A DNA stretch of 64,000 nt from Pseudomonas sp. GM41(2012). Lineage in GTDB: Bacteria; Pseudomonadota; Gammaproteobacteria; Pseudomonadales; Pseudomonadaceae. The DNA is taken from the NCBI RefSeq assembly GCF_000282315.2, contig NZ_AKJN02000007.1, forward strand, positions 558,001-622,000, given 5' to 3'. The notes under the pieces were generated by a model. The model had not been told where the DNA came from. It worked only from the letters and a program-made list of their open reading frames with translations, and made no database searches. The translations under genes were made by a program, and so were the position numbers. Below, piece after piece: positions 44,428-51,931 of the stretch; positions within the stretch are counted from its first letter, which is position 1; each line of letters starts with the position of its first letter.

Positions 44428-45492
44428 ATGGCACTTATCAGCATGCGCCAGATGCTGGACCACGCAGCCGAGTTCGGCTACGGCGTTCCAGCCTTCAACG
44501 TCAACAACCTTGAGCAGATGCGCGCCATCATGGAAGCCGCTGACAAGACTGACTCCCCGGTGATCGTCCAGGCTTCGGCCGGTGCTCGCAAATACGCCGG
44601 CGCACCGTTCCTGCGTCACCTGATCCTGGCGGCAATCGAAGAGTTCCCGCACATCCCGGTGTGCATGCACCAGGACCACGGCACCAGCCCTGACGTCTGC
44701 CAGCGCTCCATCCAACTGGGCTTCAGCTCGGTGATGATGGACGGTTCCCTGGGCGAAGACGGCAAGACCCCGACCGACTACGACTACAACATCCGTGTCA
44801 CCCAACAAACTGTAGCCATGGCTCACGCCTGCGGCGTATCGGTAGAAGGCGAGTTGGGCTGCCTGGGTTCGCTGGAAACCGGCATGGCCGGTGAAGAAGA
44901 CGGCATCGGCGCCGAAGGCGTTCTGGATCACAGCCAAATGCTGACCGACCCGGAAGAAGCCGCTGACTTCGTCAAACGCACCCAGGTCGACGCCCTGGCC
45001 ATCGCCATCGGCACCAGCCACGGCGCGTACAAGTTCACCAAGCCGCCTACCGGCGACGTGCTGGCCATCGACCGCATCAAAGAAATCCACAAACGCATCC
45101 CGAACACCCACCTGGTGATGCACGGTTCGTCTTCGGTTCCGCAAGACTGGCTGGCGATCATCAACCAGTACGGCGGCGACATCAAAGAAACCTACGGCGT
45201 GCCGGTTGAAGAAATCGTCGAAGGCATCAAGCACGGCGTGCGCAAGGTCAACATCGACACCGACCTGCGCCTGGCGTCCACCGGTGCGATGCGTCGCCTG
45301 ATGGCCACCAACCCGAGCGAGTTTGATCCGCGTAAGTTCTTCGGCGCGACTGTGACTGCCATGCGTGATGTGTGTATCGCACGTTATGAAGCGTTTGGTA
45401 CGGCGGGTAATGCTTCGAAGATCAAGCCGATCTCGTTGGAAGGGATGTATCAGCGTTATTTGAAGGGTGAGTTGAACGCTAAGGTTAACTAA
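44428..45492 (+). CDS. fba: Fructose-bisphosphate aldolase, class II
   Basis: A 354-residue zinc-dependent aldolase of glycolysis and gluconeogenesis. AFNVNNLEQMRAIMEAA near the start, CMHQDHG with zinc-binding His near 85, ELGCLG and LVMHGSSSVPQDW in the middle, and the NIDTDLRLA ending segment are all class II hallmarks. A clear GGGAG lies upstream of ATG 44428 and a strong terminator follows the stop. A decayed copy of its 3' part lies about 570 bases downstream. Confidence 0.97.
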   Translation: MALISMRQMLDHAAEFGYGVPAFNVNNLEQMRAIMEAADKTDSPVIVQASAGARKYAGAPFLRHLILAAIEEFPHIPVCMHQDHGTSPDVCQRSIQLGFSSVMMDGSLGEDGKTPTDYDYNIRVTQQTVAMAHACGVSVEGELGCLGSLETGMAGEEDGIGAEGVLDHSQMLTDPEEAADFVKRTQVDALAIAIGTSHGAYKFTKPPTGDVLAIDRIKEIHKRIPNTHLVMHGSSSVPQDWLAIINQYGGDIKETYGVPVEEIVEGIKHGVRKVNIDTDLRLASTGAMRRLMATNPSEFDPRKFFGATVTAMRDVCIARYEAFGTAGNASKIKPISLEGMYQRYLKGELNAKVN

Positions 45493-45519
45493 GCCTTTGG
45501 TGTTTGAGTCGCATTAATG

Positions 45520-45543
45520 AACCCGCCGTGAGGCGGGTTTTTT
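45520..45543 (+). terminator. Terminator after fba
   Basis: AACCCGCC-GTGA-GGCGGGTT stem-loop with a T run, 28 bases past the stop codon. Confidence 0.93.
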
Positions 45544-45713
45544 AATGCCTGGTAAATTCTTCCAGATGTAACATCGCACAGACAGTGAGCTGTTTTCGGG
45601 TATGCAGACTGAATGGGATGCGGGGCGGCTGATGGCGCTTAATGATTCGATAACACCGGGGCTGCGGCGCTAGCCTGTCGTAGTGGACGTGAAAAAGCGG
45701 GGCAGTTGATCAG

Positions 45714-45857
45714 CGCTGTCCGGCGATCTTCACCGGTCCGGCAGTGACATCAAAGAAACCTACGGCGTACCGGTTGAAGAAATCGTCGAAGGCATCAAGC
45801 ACGGCGAAGCCTGTGAGTCGACCCTGCTTATTAAAACCATCGAAAGGCGGTTTTTTT
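45714..45857 (+). pseudogene. Decayed second copy of the fba 3' part
   Basis: Bases 45746-45806 match fba 45178-45238 at 60 of 61 positions, encoding the same DIKETYGVPVEEIVEGIKHG segment. Weaker homology with small gaps reaches back to about 45714. Straight after the match the sequence resembles fba's own 3' flank (AAGCCT, GAGTCG, then a weakened terminator at 45833-45857), so about 83 codons are missing. There is no start codon, ribosome site or intact fold. This is most likely a tandem duplication of the fba tail that has lost its C-terminal coding part. Confidence 0.8.
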
Positions 45858-46020
45858 ATAATGGTAGCCAGAGGGAGGACTCTTTTCTGGGTAATGGGCT
45901 TTACAACACCTCTACCGTTGGTCGGTATAGGTATTTTTGACAGGTAGTAAGAAGCAAGTTGCCTACCTAGAGTAGGGGTAATCGTCGAAGTCTCGACGGT
46001 CATTTCAGAGGGTAATTACT

Positions 46021-46296
46021 ATGGCTGCCTATATTGATTCAATCTGGGGCGGCAATGCCTCAATAACGGTTAGTGGGCGGGGAACGCCAAGCTATAGGAT
46101 CTATCTGCATCAAGCGGGCACAGGTCAGAGGTTGGGGACTGGTGTTGTTGGGGCGGATGGCAGTTATTCGTTTACGACGCAGGAGGCAACGGTGCAAAGG
46201 TGCAGAGGTCAGACTATTTCTGTGCAAGTCCGGGAGACCGCGGACAATATTAATCATTCCGATTGGAGTCTTGATACCGATGTTTATATTAGCTGA
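46021..46296 (+). CDS. Small orphan protein resembling a bacterial Ig-like domain
   Basis: A 91-residue protein, start ATG with GAGGGTAATTACT upstream. Strand-rich sequence such as TVSGRGTPSYRIYLHQAGTGQRLGTGVVGADGSYSFTTQEA resembles the Ig-like modules repeated in large bacterial adhesins (a GTxxADxxGxYSFT pattern). It has no signal peptide or membrane segment, is alone, and is flanked by AT-rich DNA without other genes. It could be a free-standing domain, a remnant of a larger adhesin, or a small secreted protein using an unknown route. Function unknown. Confidence 0.5.
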   Translation: MAAYIDSIWGGNASITVSGRGTPSYRIYLHQAGTGQRLGTGVVGADGSYSFTTQEATVQRCRGQTISVQVRETADNINHSDWSLDTDVYIS

Positions 46297-46446
46297 GTCA
46301 AGCTGTTAACTGGCAGCAAAAAGAAGGGGCCGAAAGGGGGCGCTCGATACGAAATTCGCACTCCGCAGTGCTCCCCGACGGAAAGAGCCATTTCCCCGCA
46401 TTTCTTTTTTAAAGTTATATCTGTTATCGCAAAAGCGTATTAAAAA

Positions 46447-46462
46447 CTGTAATTTATTACAG
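46447..46462. repeat. Short perfect dyad in an AT-rich gap
   Basis: CTGTAA-TTTA-TTACAG: six-base perfect arms. It lies in the gene-free 46297-46728 stretch, which is AT-rich for this window and ends in a terminator. Confidence 0.5.
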
Positions 46463-46687
46463 GTGACTTAATGCTGGCTGCTACCTAGTGTAAATGCGCA
46501 GCCGGAGAAGAAAGAGGTAGTGGATTAAACAGATCTTTCACCTTTCTTTTTAAGTCGGATGGTGAGCGAGGGCCTGCACAAGTGAGTACTAATAAAGTAG
46601 AAGAATGATGTGAAGACATTTTTTAATGGAGTGATAATTCCGAGCCCATTGCTTGCGTTAGTTAAGCGGCTAATGTGACTATAAATA

Positions 46688-46716
46688 AAAACCCGTAATA
46701 TTGCGGGTTTTTATTA
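46688..46716. terminator. Two-way terminator
   Basis: AAAACCCG-TAATATTG-CGGGTTTT stem-loop with A and T runs on both sides. It lies 12 bases past the stop of the minus-strand gene at 46729 and could also end plus-strand transcription. Confidence 0.8.
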
Positions 46717-46728
46717 TTTGATTCCCTA

Positions 46729-47016
46729 CTATTTTTGCGTATCAAATCCGCGCTGCTCAATCACCCGAAACACATCGCTTACATCCTGGATCATGATCCG
46801 GGCAATGTTGGTGACGGTGTTGATGTCGTTCTCGGCGTAGTCCGGCAGGCTGGTGCAGGCCATAAGGTTGAGGTATTTGAGAACGGCGCTGAGGCGTTCG
46901 CTGACGCAGTTGTGGAGTTCGCGCAGCGGGGCGTCGCTGTCGATCAGCAGGACAGGGTAGTCGGTGGCGAATTGGGACATGGGGGTGAAGCGGCGTGGCG
47001 GTTGTTGATTGCTCAT
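46729..47016 (-). CDS. Small Pseudomonas-type protein of unknown function
   Basis: A 95-residue hydrophilic, mainly helical protein without signal peptide or membrane segment. The layout (polar start, VLLIDSDAPLRELHNCVSERLSAVLKYLNLMA, then a second helix pair) recalls the short DUF3077/DUF6124-type proteins of Pseudomonas, but I cannot place it with certainty. AAGGA six bases before the ATG is a good ribosome site, yet its 5' part is complementary to a loop in the upstream leader. Function unknown. Confidence 0.6.
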   Translation of the reverse strand: MSNQQPPRRFTPMSQFATDYPVLLIDSDAPLRELHNCVSERLSAVLKYLNLMACTSLPDYAENDINTVTNIARIMIQDVSDVFRVIEQRGFDTQK

Positions 47017-47240
47017 GGAAAATCCTTAACTCAAGAAAGAATTCGCCACCGTTTGCTGCGAAACAAATTGGGTGGCAGCTGTGCGCGGGTTCGCAGACCG
47101 AGGAGTTAAGACCCGGCAGACCCGAGGGTCTCCCACGCACAGCCGCCATAAAGAACGAGTACGGGCAAACACTGCCCGTGTCGTATTTTGACGGTTGTGG
47201 TTCTAACTCGGTAGGGCTGCGAAACCCTATCACCGACTGC
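47017..47240 (-). promoter_or_regulatory. Structured 5' leader with sequence complementary to its own ribosome site
   Basis: On the minus strand the leader holds a TAGGG/CCCTA hairpin (47210-47230), a perfect ACGGGCA/TGCCCGT hairpin (47161-47179) and a long stem GGCGGCTGTGCG.../...CGCACAGCTGCC (47073-47147) that contains an inner AGACCC/GGGTCT hairpin (47118-47131). CTTAACTC in the long stem's loop (47103-47110) is the exact complement of GAGTTAAG (47025-47032), which overlaps the AAGGA ribosome site. Pairing is visible; a switch is inferred. Confidence 0.45.
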
Positions 47241-47312
47241 TGTCAGCGACGGGGCGAACTATAAGCGGCGACTTTGGTGGCTGCAACCGGGGTGTAGGAG
47301 CGCGCACGGGCA

Positions 47313-47447
47313 TTGTGGCGAGGGGGCTTGCCCCCGTTCGGCAGCGTAGCTGTCGTAAAACCGGGCGCTGCGGTGTGTCTGAGGAAATTGCGTAGCAGGG
47401 TTTGGGGCTGCTTCGCAGCCCAACGGGGGCAAGCCCCCTCGCCACAG
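47313..47447. repeat. Long REP-like inverted repeat (class C)
   Basis: Arms TTGTGGCGAGGGGGCTTGCC and its complement ending CCCCCTCGCCACAG. It is followed 37 bases later by a second long inverted repeat. Confidence 0.88.
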
Positions 47448-47483
47448 TGGGAGTGGTCCTACGAGGTTTTCGGACGTTGGGAT

Positions 47484-47655
47484 TTGTAGCAGCTGTCGAG
47501 CTTGCGAGGCCGTGGTGAGGGGATTCATCCCCGTTGGGCTGCGAAGCGGCCCCTGTTTTTCCAGCCACTCCGCGTCCAATGGATTACGACGGCTTCGCCG
47601 CCGAACGGGGATGAATCCCCTCACCACGGCCTCGCAGGCTCGACAGCTGCTACAG
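47484..47655. repeat. Composite long inverted repeat
   Basis: Outer arms TGTAGCAGCTGTCGAGCTTG and its complement ending CGACAGCTGCTACA resemble class B sequence; inner arms GTGGTGAGGGGATTCATCCC and complement resemble class C. This nests two repeat types in one palindrome of about 170 bases. Confidence 0.88.
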
Positions 47656-47710
47656 AGATCGAGTTGTTCTTGGGAGCGTCCCGGGCGTGGGAGCGATCAG
47701 CGGGAGAGGG

Positions 47711-48379
47711 CTACCTATCGTGATCAATATCGAGTTTGCTGAACGTCACTTTCCCGCCTTCGCTGGTGTAACCGGTGTGGTCCTGCACATACACCCCGGC
47801 CTTGAAGTACAGCGGCTTGACGCTCCAGGTCTTGCTGATGTCGGTGTCCCACTGGTAGCCCGCCGCACTGATGCCCAGCGCGCCGCCCGGGCTCAGGTGG
47901 ATGAGGTAGGAAAACTCCCGATCCAGTTTCACCCCGGTAGCGATGGTGATTATCCGGGCAGTATCGTCATCGGGGTGCATACGAACCTTGGCGACGAGGT
48001 TGCCCGACTGTGTGCTGGTCGAGTACTGATACTCGAGCTTCACCATCGGTTTCTGGCTTTCATAGGCGTGGATCTGGCCAATGACGATCTTGCCCGAACT
48101 CGGTACCTGATTCACCGCCAGGGTGGCGCGCAGGGTGTTGTCGGCGTCCGGGTAGAGCCAGTTTTTCAGCGTGCCATTGCTGTAGGTTTCGCGAAGTTCG
48201 GTGCGGGGATACTTTGCGTTTTCAGTTTTGGAACCGGTGACCGGGGCCCAGAAAAACAAGGTGCCGGTGTCGGAGTGGAAGTATTGGTCCTTGAAGCCAT
48301 CCACCAGTTTTGAGGTTTCAACGGTGTACGGCGGATTGCCGACGGGAACGCTGAGGTTCCAGGTTGCGAGATCGATCAT
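47711..48379 (-). CDS. Alginate lyase, polysaccharide lyase family 7
   Basis: A 222-residue single-domain PL7 enzyme that cleaves alginate by beta-elimination. The three family motifs are complete: RTELRE (59-64), QIH (102-104) and YFKAGVYVQ (191-199), carrying the catalytic Arg, Gln, His and Tyr residues. There is no signal peptide at either the chosen ATG or in the longer open frame. The length and lack of a signal match PA1167-type lyases of P. aeruginosa. How it reaches alginate is unclear. Confidence 0.88.
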   Translation of the reverse strand: MIDLATWNLSVPVGNPPYTVETSKLVDGFKDQYFHSDTGTLFFWAPVTGSKTENAKYPRTELRETYSNGTLKNWLYPDADNTLRATLAVNQVPSSGKIVIGQIHAYESQKPMVKLEYQYSTSTQSGNLVAKVRMHPDDDTARIITIATGVKLDREFSYLIHLSPGGALGISAAGYQWDTDISKTWSVKPLYFKAGVYVQDHTGYTSEGGKVTFSKLDIDHDR

Positions 48380-48552
48380 AGACAAAAGCTTCCACGGATT
48401 TTTTACTGCACGTACGTTCCAGAAGCTCTGGCGCGCGCCTTGGGGGCAATCCTTATAATCGCAGAAGTTCAATTTGTTAATGCGTAAATGACAAACGGGT
48501 GACGTCAAAATCCTGTTAAAAGGCCATCTTTCCCGGTTTTAGGGGGCTGTGG

Positions 48553-48677
48553 CGCCGACCGTTAGTCGGCAAATGGACGCTTTGGTTAAATGATGGCGTA
48601 CTGATAGCTTCTGCTTTTGCGGAACCCGGTCTAGAGTGAAGGCTTAGTATTTGTCCGGTTTTCACGAGAAACCGGCC
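48553..48677 (+). promoter_or_regulatory. Two hairpins in the leader of the GGDEF-EAL gene
   Basis: GCCGAC/GTCGGC (near 48556-48571) and CCGGTTT/AAACCGG (near 48657-48677) form simple stem-loops in the 323-base gap upstream of the c-di-GMP gene. No T run follows, so they are not clear terminators. Otherwise I see nothing in this gap. Confidence 0.3.
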
Positions 48678-48702
48678 TGACGTCCCGCATAAGAGAAGCA
48701 GC

Positions 48703-50826
48703 ATGGAATGCGCGCAACCCACGCCAGCTGAAGGCAACTCAATTCTTTTAATCGTTGATGATTACCCTGAAAACCTGATCAGCATGCGCGCGTTGTTGCA
48801 GCGCCAGGACTGGCAGGTCATGACCGCCGCCTCGGGCTTCGAGGCGCTCAGTCTGTTACTCGAACACGATATCGACCTGGTACTGCTGGATGTGCAGATG
48901 CCGGGCATGGACGGTTTTGAAGTGGCACGCCTGATGCGCGGCAGCCAACGAACCCGCCTCACGCCGATCATTTTCCTTACCGCCAACGAACAGTCCCAGG
49001 ACGCCGTGATCAAGGGCTATGCCAGTGGCGCGGTGGATTACCTGTTCAAACCGTTCGACCCGCAAATTCTCAAGCCCAAAGTCCAGGCGCTGCTCGAGCA
49101 TCAGCGCAATCGCCGTGCGTTGCAGCGCCTGAGCCACGATCTGGAGGTCGCACGCGCATTTAATGCCTCGGTGCTCGACAATGCCGCCGAAGGCATCCTG
49201 GTGGTTGGTGAGGACGGTCTGATCCGCTTCGCCAATCCGGCGATGTCGCGGCTGCTCAACGCCACGCTGCAAGACCTGCAAGGCAAAGAGTTCCTGGATT
49301 TCCTGCAAAACCCGCACATCCCGATCTGGGCCGACTCCGAGTTGTTCGCCGGTTACAAACGCGGTGAAACCCTGCGCCTGCACGATGCATTGCTGCGTAC
49401 GGCGCCCGGTCAGCAGGTGCCCGTGGCGCTGTCCTGCGCACCGTTGCCCAGCGAACAACATGCGATGGTGGTGACTGTGCTGGACATGTCGGTGGTGCGC
49501 CATCTGCATCAGCAACTGGAGTTCCAGGCGGTCACTGACCCCTTGACCGGGCTGCTCAATCGTCGCGGCTTTTACCAGACGGCGGAAAACCTGCTGCTGC
49601 GTGGCGACCGCTCAGAGAGTGCCTGGGTGCTGCTGTATCTGGACCTCGACGGCTTCAAACGGGTCAACGATTCCCTCGGTCACGATGCCGGCGACCGGGT
49701 GCTGCGGTGGGTGTCCGAGCAGTTGAAGGCCTGTTTGCGGCCCTTCGACATTCTGGCGCGCATGGGTGGTGATGAATTCACAGCGTTGCTGGATCTGGAA
49801 TTCCCCGAGCAAGCGGCAAAGATTGCCGAGAAGCTGATTGAGCGGGTGTCGATCTGTCAGCAGATCGATGGTCTGGATATCGCGTTGGGCGCCAGCATCG
49901 GCATTGCGACGTACCCGGATTGCGGTTCCAATCTCGACGGCTTGCTGCGTGCGTCGGACATCGCCATGTACGAAGCCAAGCGCGCCGGCCGTCAGCAGTA
50001 TCGTTTCTATGATCACGAAATGAACGGCCGGGCACGCTCGCGGCGGATGCTCGAAGAAAGTGTGCACGCGGCGATCGAGAACCGTGATTTCAATTTGGTG
50101 TATCAACCTCAAGTGGCCATTGCCAGCGGGCAGATTCGCGGGTTCGAAGCGCTGATCCGCTGGCAGCACCCGAGCGTTGGCGATGTACCTCCGGGGCTAT
50201 TTTTGCCCTTGCTGGAAGAGGCGCGGTTGATCAGTCGCCTGGGCAGCTGGATCTATCAACAAGGGGCGAGCCAGCGAAAAGCCTGGGAAACCTTGTTTGC
50301 CGACGACCTGGTGCTGGGCGTCAGTTTGAGCAGTACGCAATTCGGCATGCCCAATCTGGTCACCGAGTTGCGCCAGGTACTGGAGCGCCATGGTTTGCAG
50401 GCGCACCATCTGGAAGTCGAGGTCACGGAAGAGGCCCTGGTGCAAAACCCCGAGGAAACCCGTAAACAACTGCGCCTGCTGCGTAACCTGGGTGTGCGAG
50501 TGGCCCTGGATGACTTTGGTTCCGGACCGTGTTCGCTGTCTCATCTGCGGGATCTGGAGTTGGACACGCTCAAGTTCGACCGGCATTTGATTGCCCGGCT
50601 TCTGGAGTCCTCACGTGATGCGGCGCTGGTGCGCAATGTGATTGAGCTGTGCAAGGAGTACGGGATGCTGGTGATTGCCGAGGGGGTGGAAACCGTTGCG
50701 CAATATCGGTGGCTGCAAGCCAATGGTTGCGAGTACGTGCAAGGGTTTCTGGTCGCACGGCCGATGATGGCCGAAGACGTCGGCGACTTTGTGCGGCCGT
50801 TCGACTGGAACACGCTGACCGGCTGA
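48703..50826 (+). CDS. Response regulator with PAS, GGDEF and EAL domains (c-di-GMP enzyme)
   Basis: A 707-residue protein in the order receiver (about 12-125, phospho-Asp63, Lys in FKPFDP), PAS (about 150-270), diguanylate cyclase (about 275-435) and phosphodiesterase (about 455-700). GGDEF at 355-359 is intact, and RPFD at 346-349, five residues before it, is a proper product-inhibition site. EAL at 482-484 and later DDFG are also intact, so both making and breaking c-di-GMP are possible. Its sensor kinase is not adjacent. It is divergent from the alginate lyase gene. Confidence 0.92.
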   Translation: MECAQPTPAEGNSILLIVDDYPENLISMRALLQRQDWQVMTAASGFEALSLLLEHDIDLVLLDVQMPGMDGFEVARLMRGSQRTRLTPIIFLTANEQSQDAVIKGYASGAVDYLFKPFDPQILKPKVQALLEHQRNRRALQRLSHDLEVARAFNASVLDNAAEGILVVGEDGLIRFANPAMSRLLNATLQDLQGKEFLDFLQNPHIPIWADSELFAGYKRGETLRLHDALLRTAPGQQVPVALSCAPLPSEQHAMVVTVLDMSVVRHLHQQLEFQAVTDPLTGLLNRRGFYQTAENLLLRGDRSESAWVLLYLDLDGFKRVNDSLGHDAGDRVLRWVSEQLKACLRPFDILARMGGDEFTALLDLEFPEQAAKIAEKLIERVSICQQIDGLDIALGASIGIATYPDCGSNLDGLLRASDIAMYEAKRAGRQQYRFYDHEMNGRARSRRMLEESVHAAIENRDFNLVYQPQVAIASGQIRGFEALIRWQHPSVGDVPPGLFLPLLEEARLISRLGSWIYQQGASQRKAWETLFADDLVLGVSLSSTQFGMPNLVTELRQVLERHGLQAHHLEVEVTEEALVQNPEETRKQLRLLRNLGVRVALDDFGSGPCSLSHLRDLELDTLKFDRHLIARLLESSRDAALVRNVIELCKEYGMLVIAEGVETVAQYRWLQANGCEYVQGFLVARPMMAEDVGDFVRPFDWNTLTG

Positions 50827-50871
50827 ATTCGCTACACTGGCGACCTTTTCGTGAATTGTGTTGCCGCCCCA

Positions 50872-51363
50872 ATGACCGCGTTGAAATACCTCCAGGCCTA
50901 TCCTGCAGCACTGCAGGACCAAGTGCGCCAGCTGATCGCCGACGGTCGGCTGGGCGACTACCTGAGCCAGCGTTACCCGGAAAAACACCGAGTACAGAGC
51001 GACAAGGCGTTGTACACCTATACGCTGGACCTCAAGCAGGAATACCTGCGAAATGCCCCAGCCATCGATAAGGTGTTGTTCGACAACCGCCTGGACCTGA
51101 CCCACCGCGCCCTCGGATTGCACACCGCGATATCGCGGGTGCAGGGCGGCAAGCTCAAGGCCAAGAAAGAAATTCGTGTCGCTTCATTGTTCAAGGATGC
51201 ACCTGCCGAGTTTCTGAAAATGATCGTGGTGCATGAACTGGCACACTTCAAAGAGTCGGATCACAACAAGGCGTTCTACAAGCTTTGCGAACACATGTTG
51301 CCGGGGTATCACCAGGTGGAGTTCGATGTGCGGGTGTACCTGACGTGGCGGGATATGCAATAG
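50872..51363 (+). CDS. YgjP-type zinc metallopeptidase (M48-like)
   Basis: A 163-residue protein with a zincin motif HELAH at 121-125 and further histidines (FKESDHNKAFYKLCEH) for the third zinc ligand. This matches the YgjP-like (DUF45) metallopeptidase family. There is no signal peptide, so it is probably cytosolic; its substrate is unknown. The ATG at 50872 is taken; the GTG at 50851 is an alternative in the same frame. It lies 45 bases after the GGDEF-EAL gene and may be co-transcribed. Confidence 0.82.
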   Translation: MTALKYLQAYPAALQDQVRQLIADGRLGDYLSQRYPEKHRVQSDKALYTYTLDLKQEYLRNAPAIDKVLFDNRLDLTHRALGLHTAISRVQGGKLKAKKEIRVASLFKDAPAEFLKMIVVHELAHFKESDHNKAFYKLCEHMLPGYHQVEFDVRVYLTWRDMQ

Positions 51364-51394
51364 AAATCAAAATATCGCAGCCGGGAGTGTTTAG

Positions 51395-51691
51395 ATGGAT
51401 GTAAGCAAGACCAAGAGCAGCTTCTATCGTCGGTTGTACGTGGCGTACCTGATTGATAGCGGGTTGGCCAGTAGCGTCCCGGCGCTGACCGAAGTGACCG
51501 GCATGCCCCGGCGCACGGCTCAGGACACCATCGCGGCATTGGCGGATCTGGACATCGTTTGCGAGTTCCAGCAGGAAGAAGGCGCGCGCAATCATGCCGG
51601 GCGCTATCGGATTCGCGAGTGGGGGGCGATAGATCGGGGGTGGATCGAGCGCAATCTTCGGCAGATCAAAGCGGTGCTGGAATATCCCTGA
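51395..51691 (+). CDS. Small winged-helix DNA-binding protein
   Basis: A 98-residue protein whose middle part (VAYLIDSGLASSVPALTEVTGMPRRTAQDTIAALADLDIVCEF) is a winged helix-turn-helix, followed by the wing and a C-terminal helix. It resembles the HTH_43-type family of short predicted regulators. It has no effector domain, so it may act as a dimer or with a partner. It follows the metallopeptidase gene after 31 bases. A class D long repeat follows it. Confidence 0.75.
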   Translation: MDVSKTKSSFYRRLYVAYLIDSGLASSVPALTEVTGMPRRTAQDTIAALADLDIVCEFQQEEGARNHAGRYRIREWGAIDRGWIERNLRQIKAVLEYP

Positions 51692-51710
51692 TTGTTGGGT
51701 TCGCTTTAGA

Positions 51711-51909
51711 TCGACCCCTCACCCCAGCCCTCCCGAAACGTCGGACCGCCCCATAGGGGCGAGGGGGAAAGGGAGCAGATCTTCATGCTTTTCAAAGCCT
51801 GAGTTCGACGCGGAATTTCAGGTCGATGTAGCTCGAGAGAACAACTCAGTCAGTCCCCTCGCCCCTTTGGGGCGGTCCGACGTTTCGGGAGGGTTAGGGT
51901 GAGGGGCTG
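51711..51909. repeat. Long inverted repeat, class D, copy 2
   Basis: Outer arms CCCCTCACCCCAGCCCTCCC and its near complement, inner arms CCCGAAACGTCGGACCG and CGGTCCGACGTTTCGGG, then CGCCCC/GGGGCG. The central part resembles copy 1 (1791-1964), but the inner stems differ. Confidence 0.88.
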
Positions 51910-51931
51910 ATTCCAGAGTCTGTCGCAAGTC

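Noticed and set aside
45714..45857. The fba fragment as an integrase attachment site
   Set aside because: No integrase or element boundary is present, the matching part is internal to fba rather than its 3' end, and fba-like flank and terminator follow it, which fits duplication better.
46447..46716. A definite RsmX/Y/Z-type RNA
   Set aside because: The upstream activating box does not match and the GGA count is low; kept only as a weak finding.
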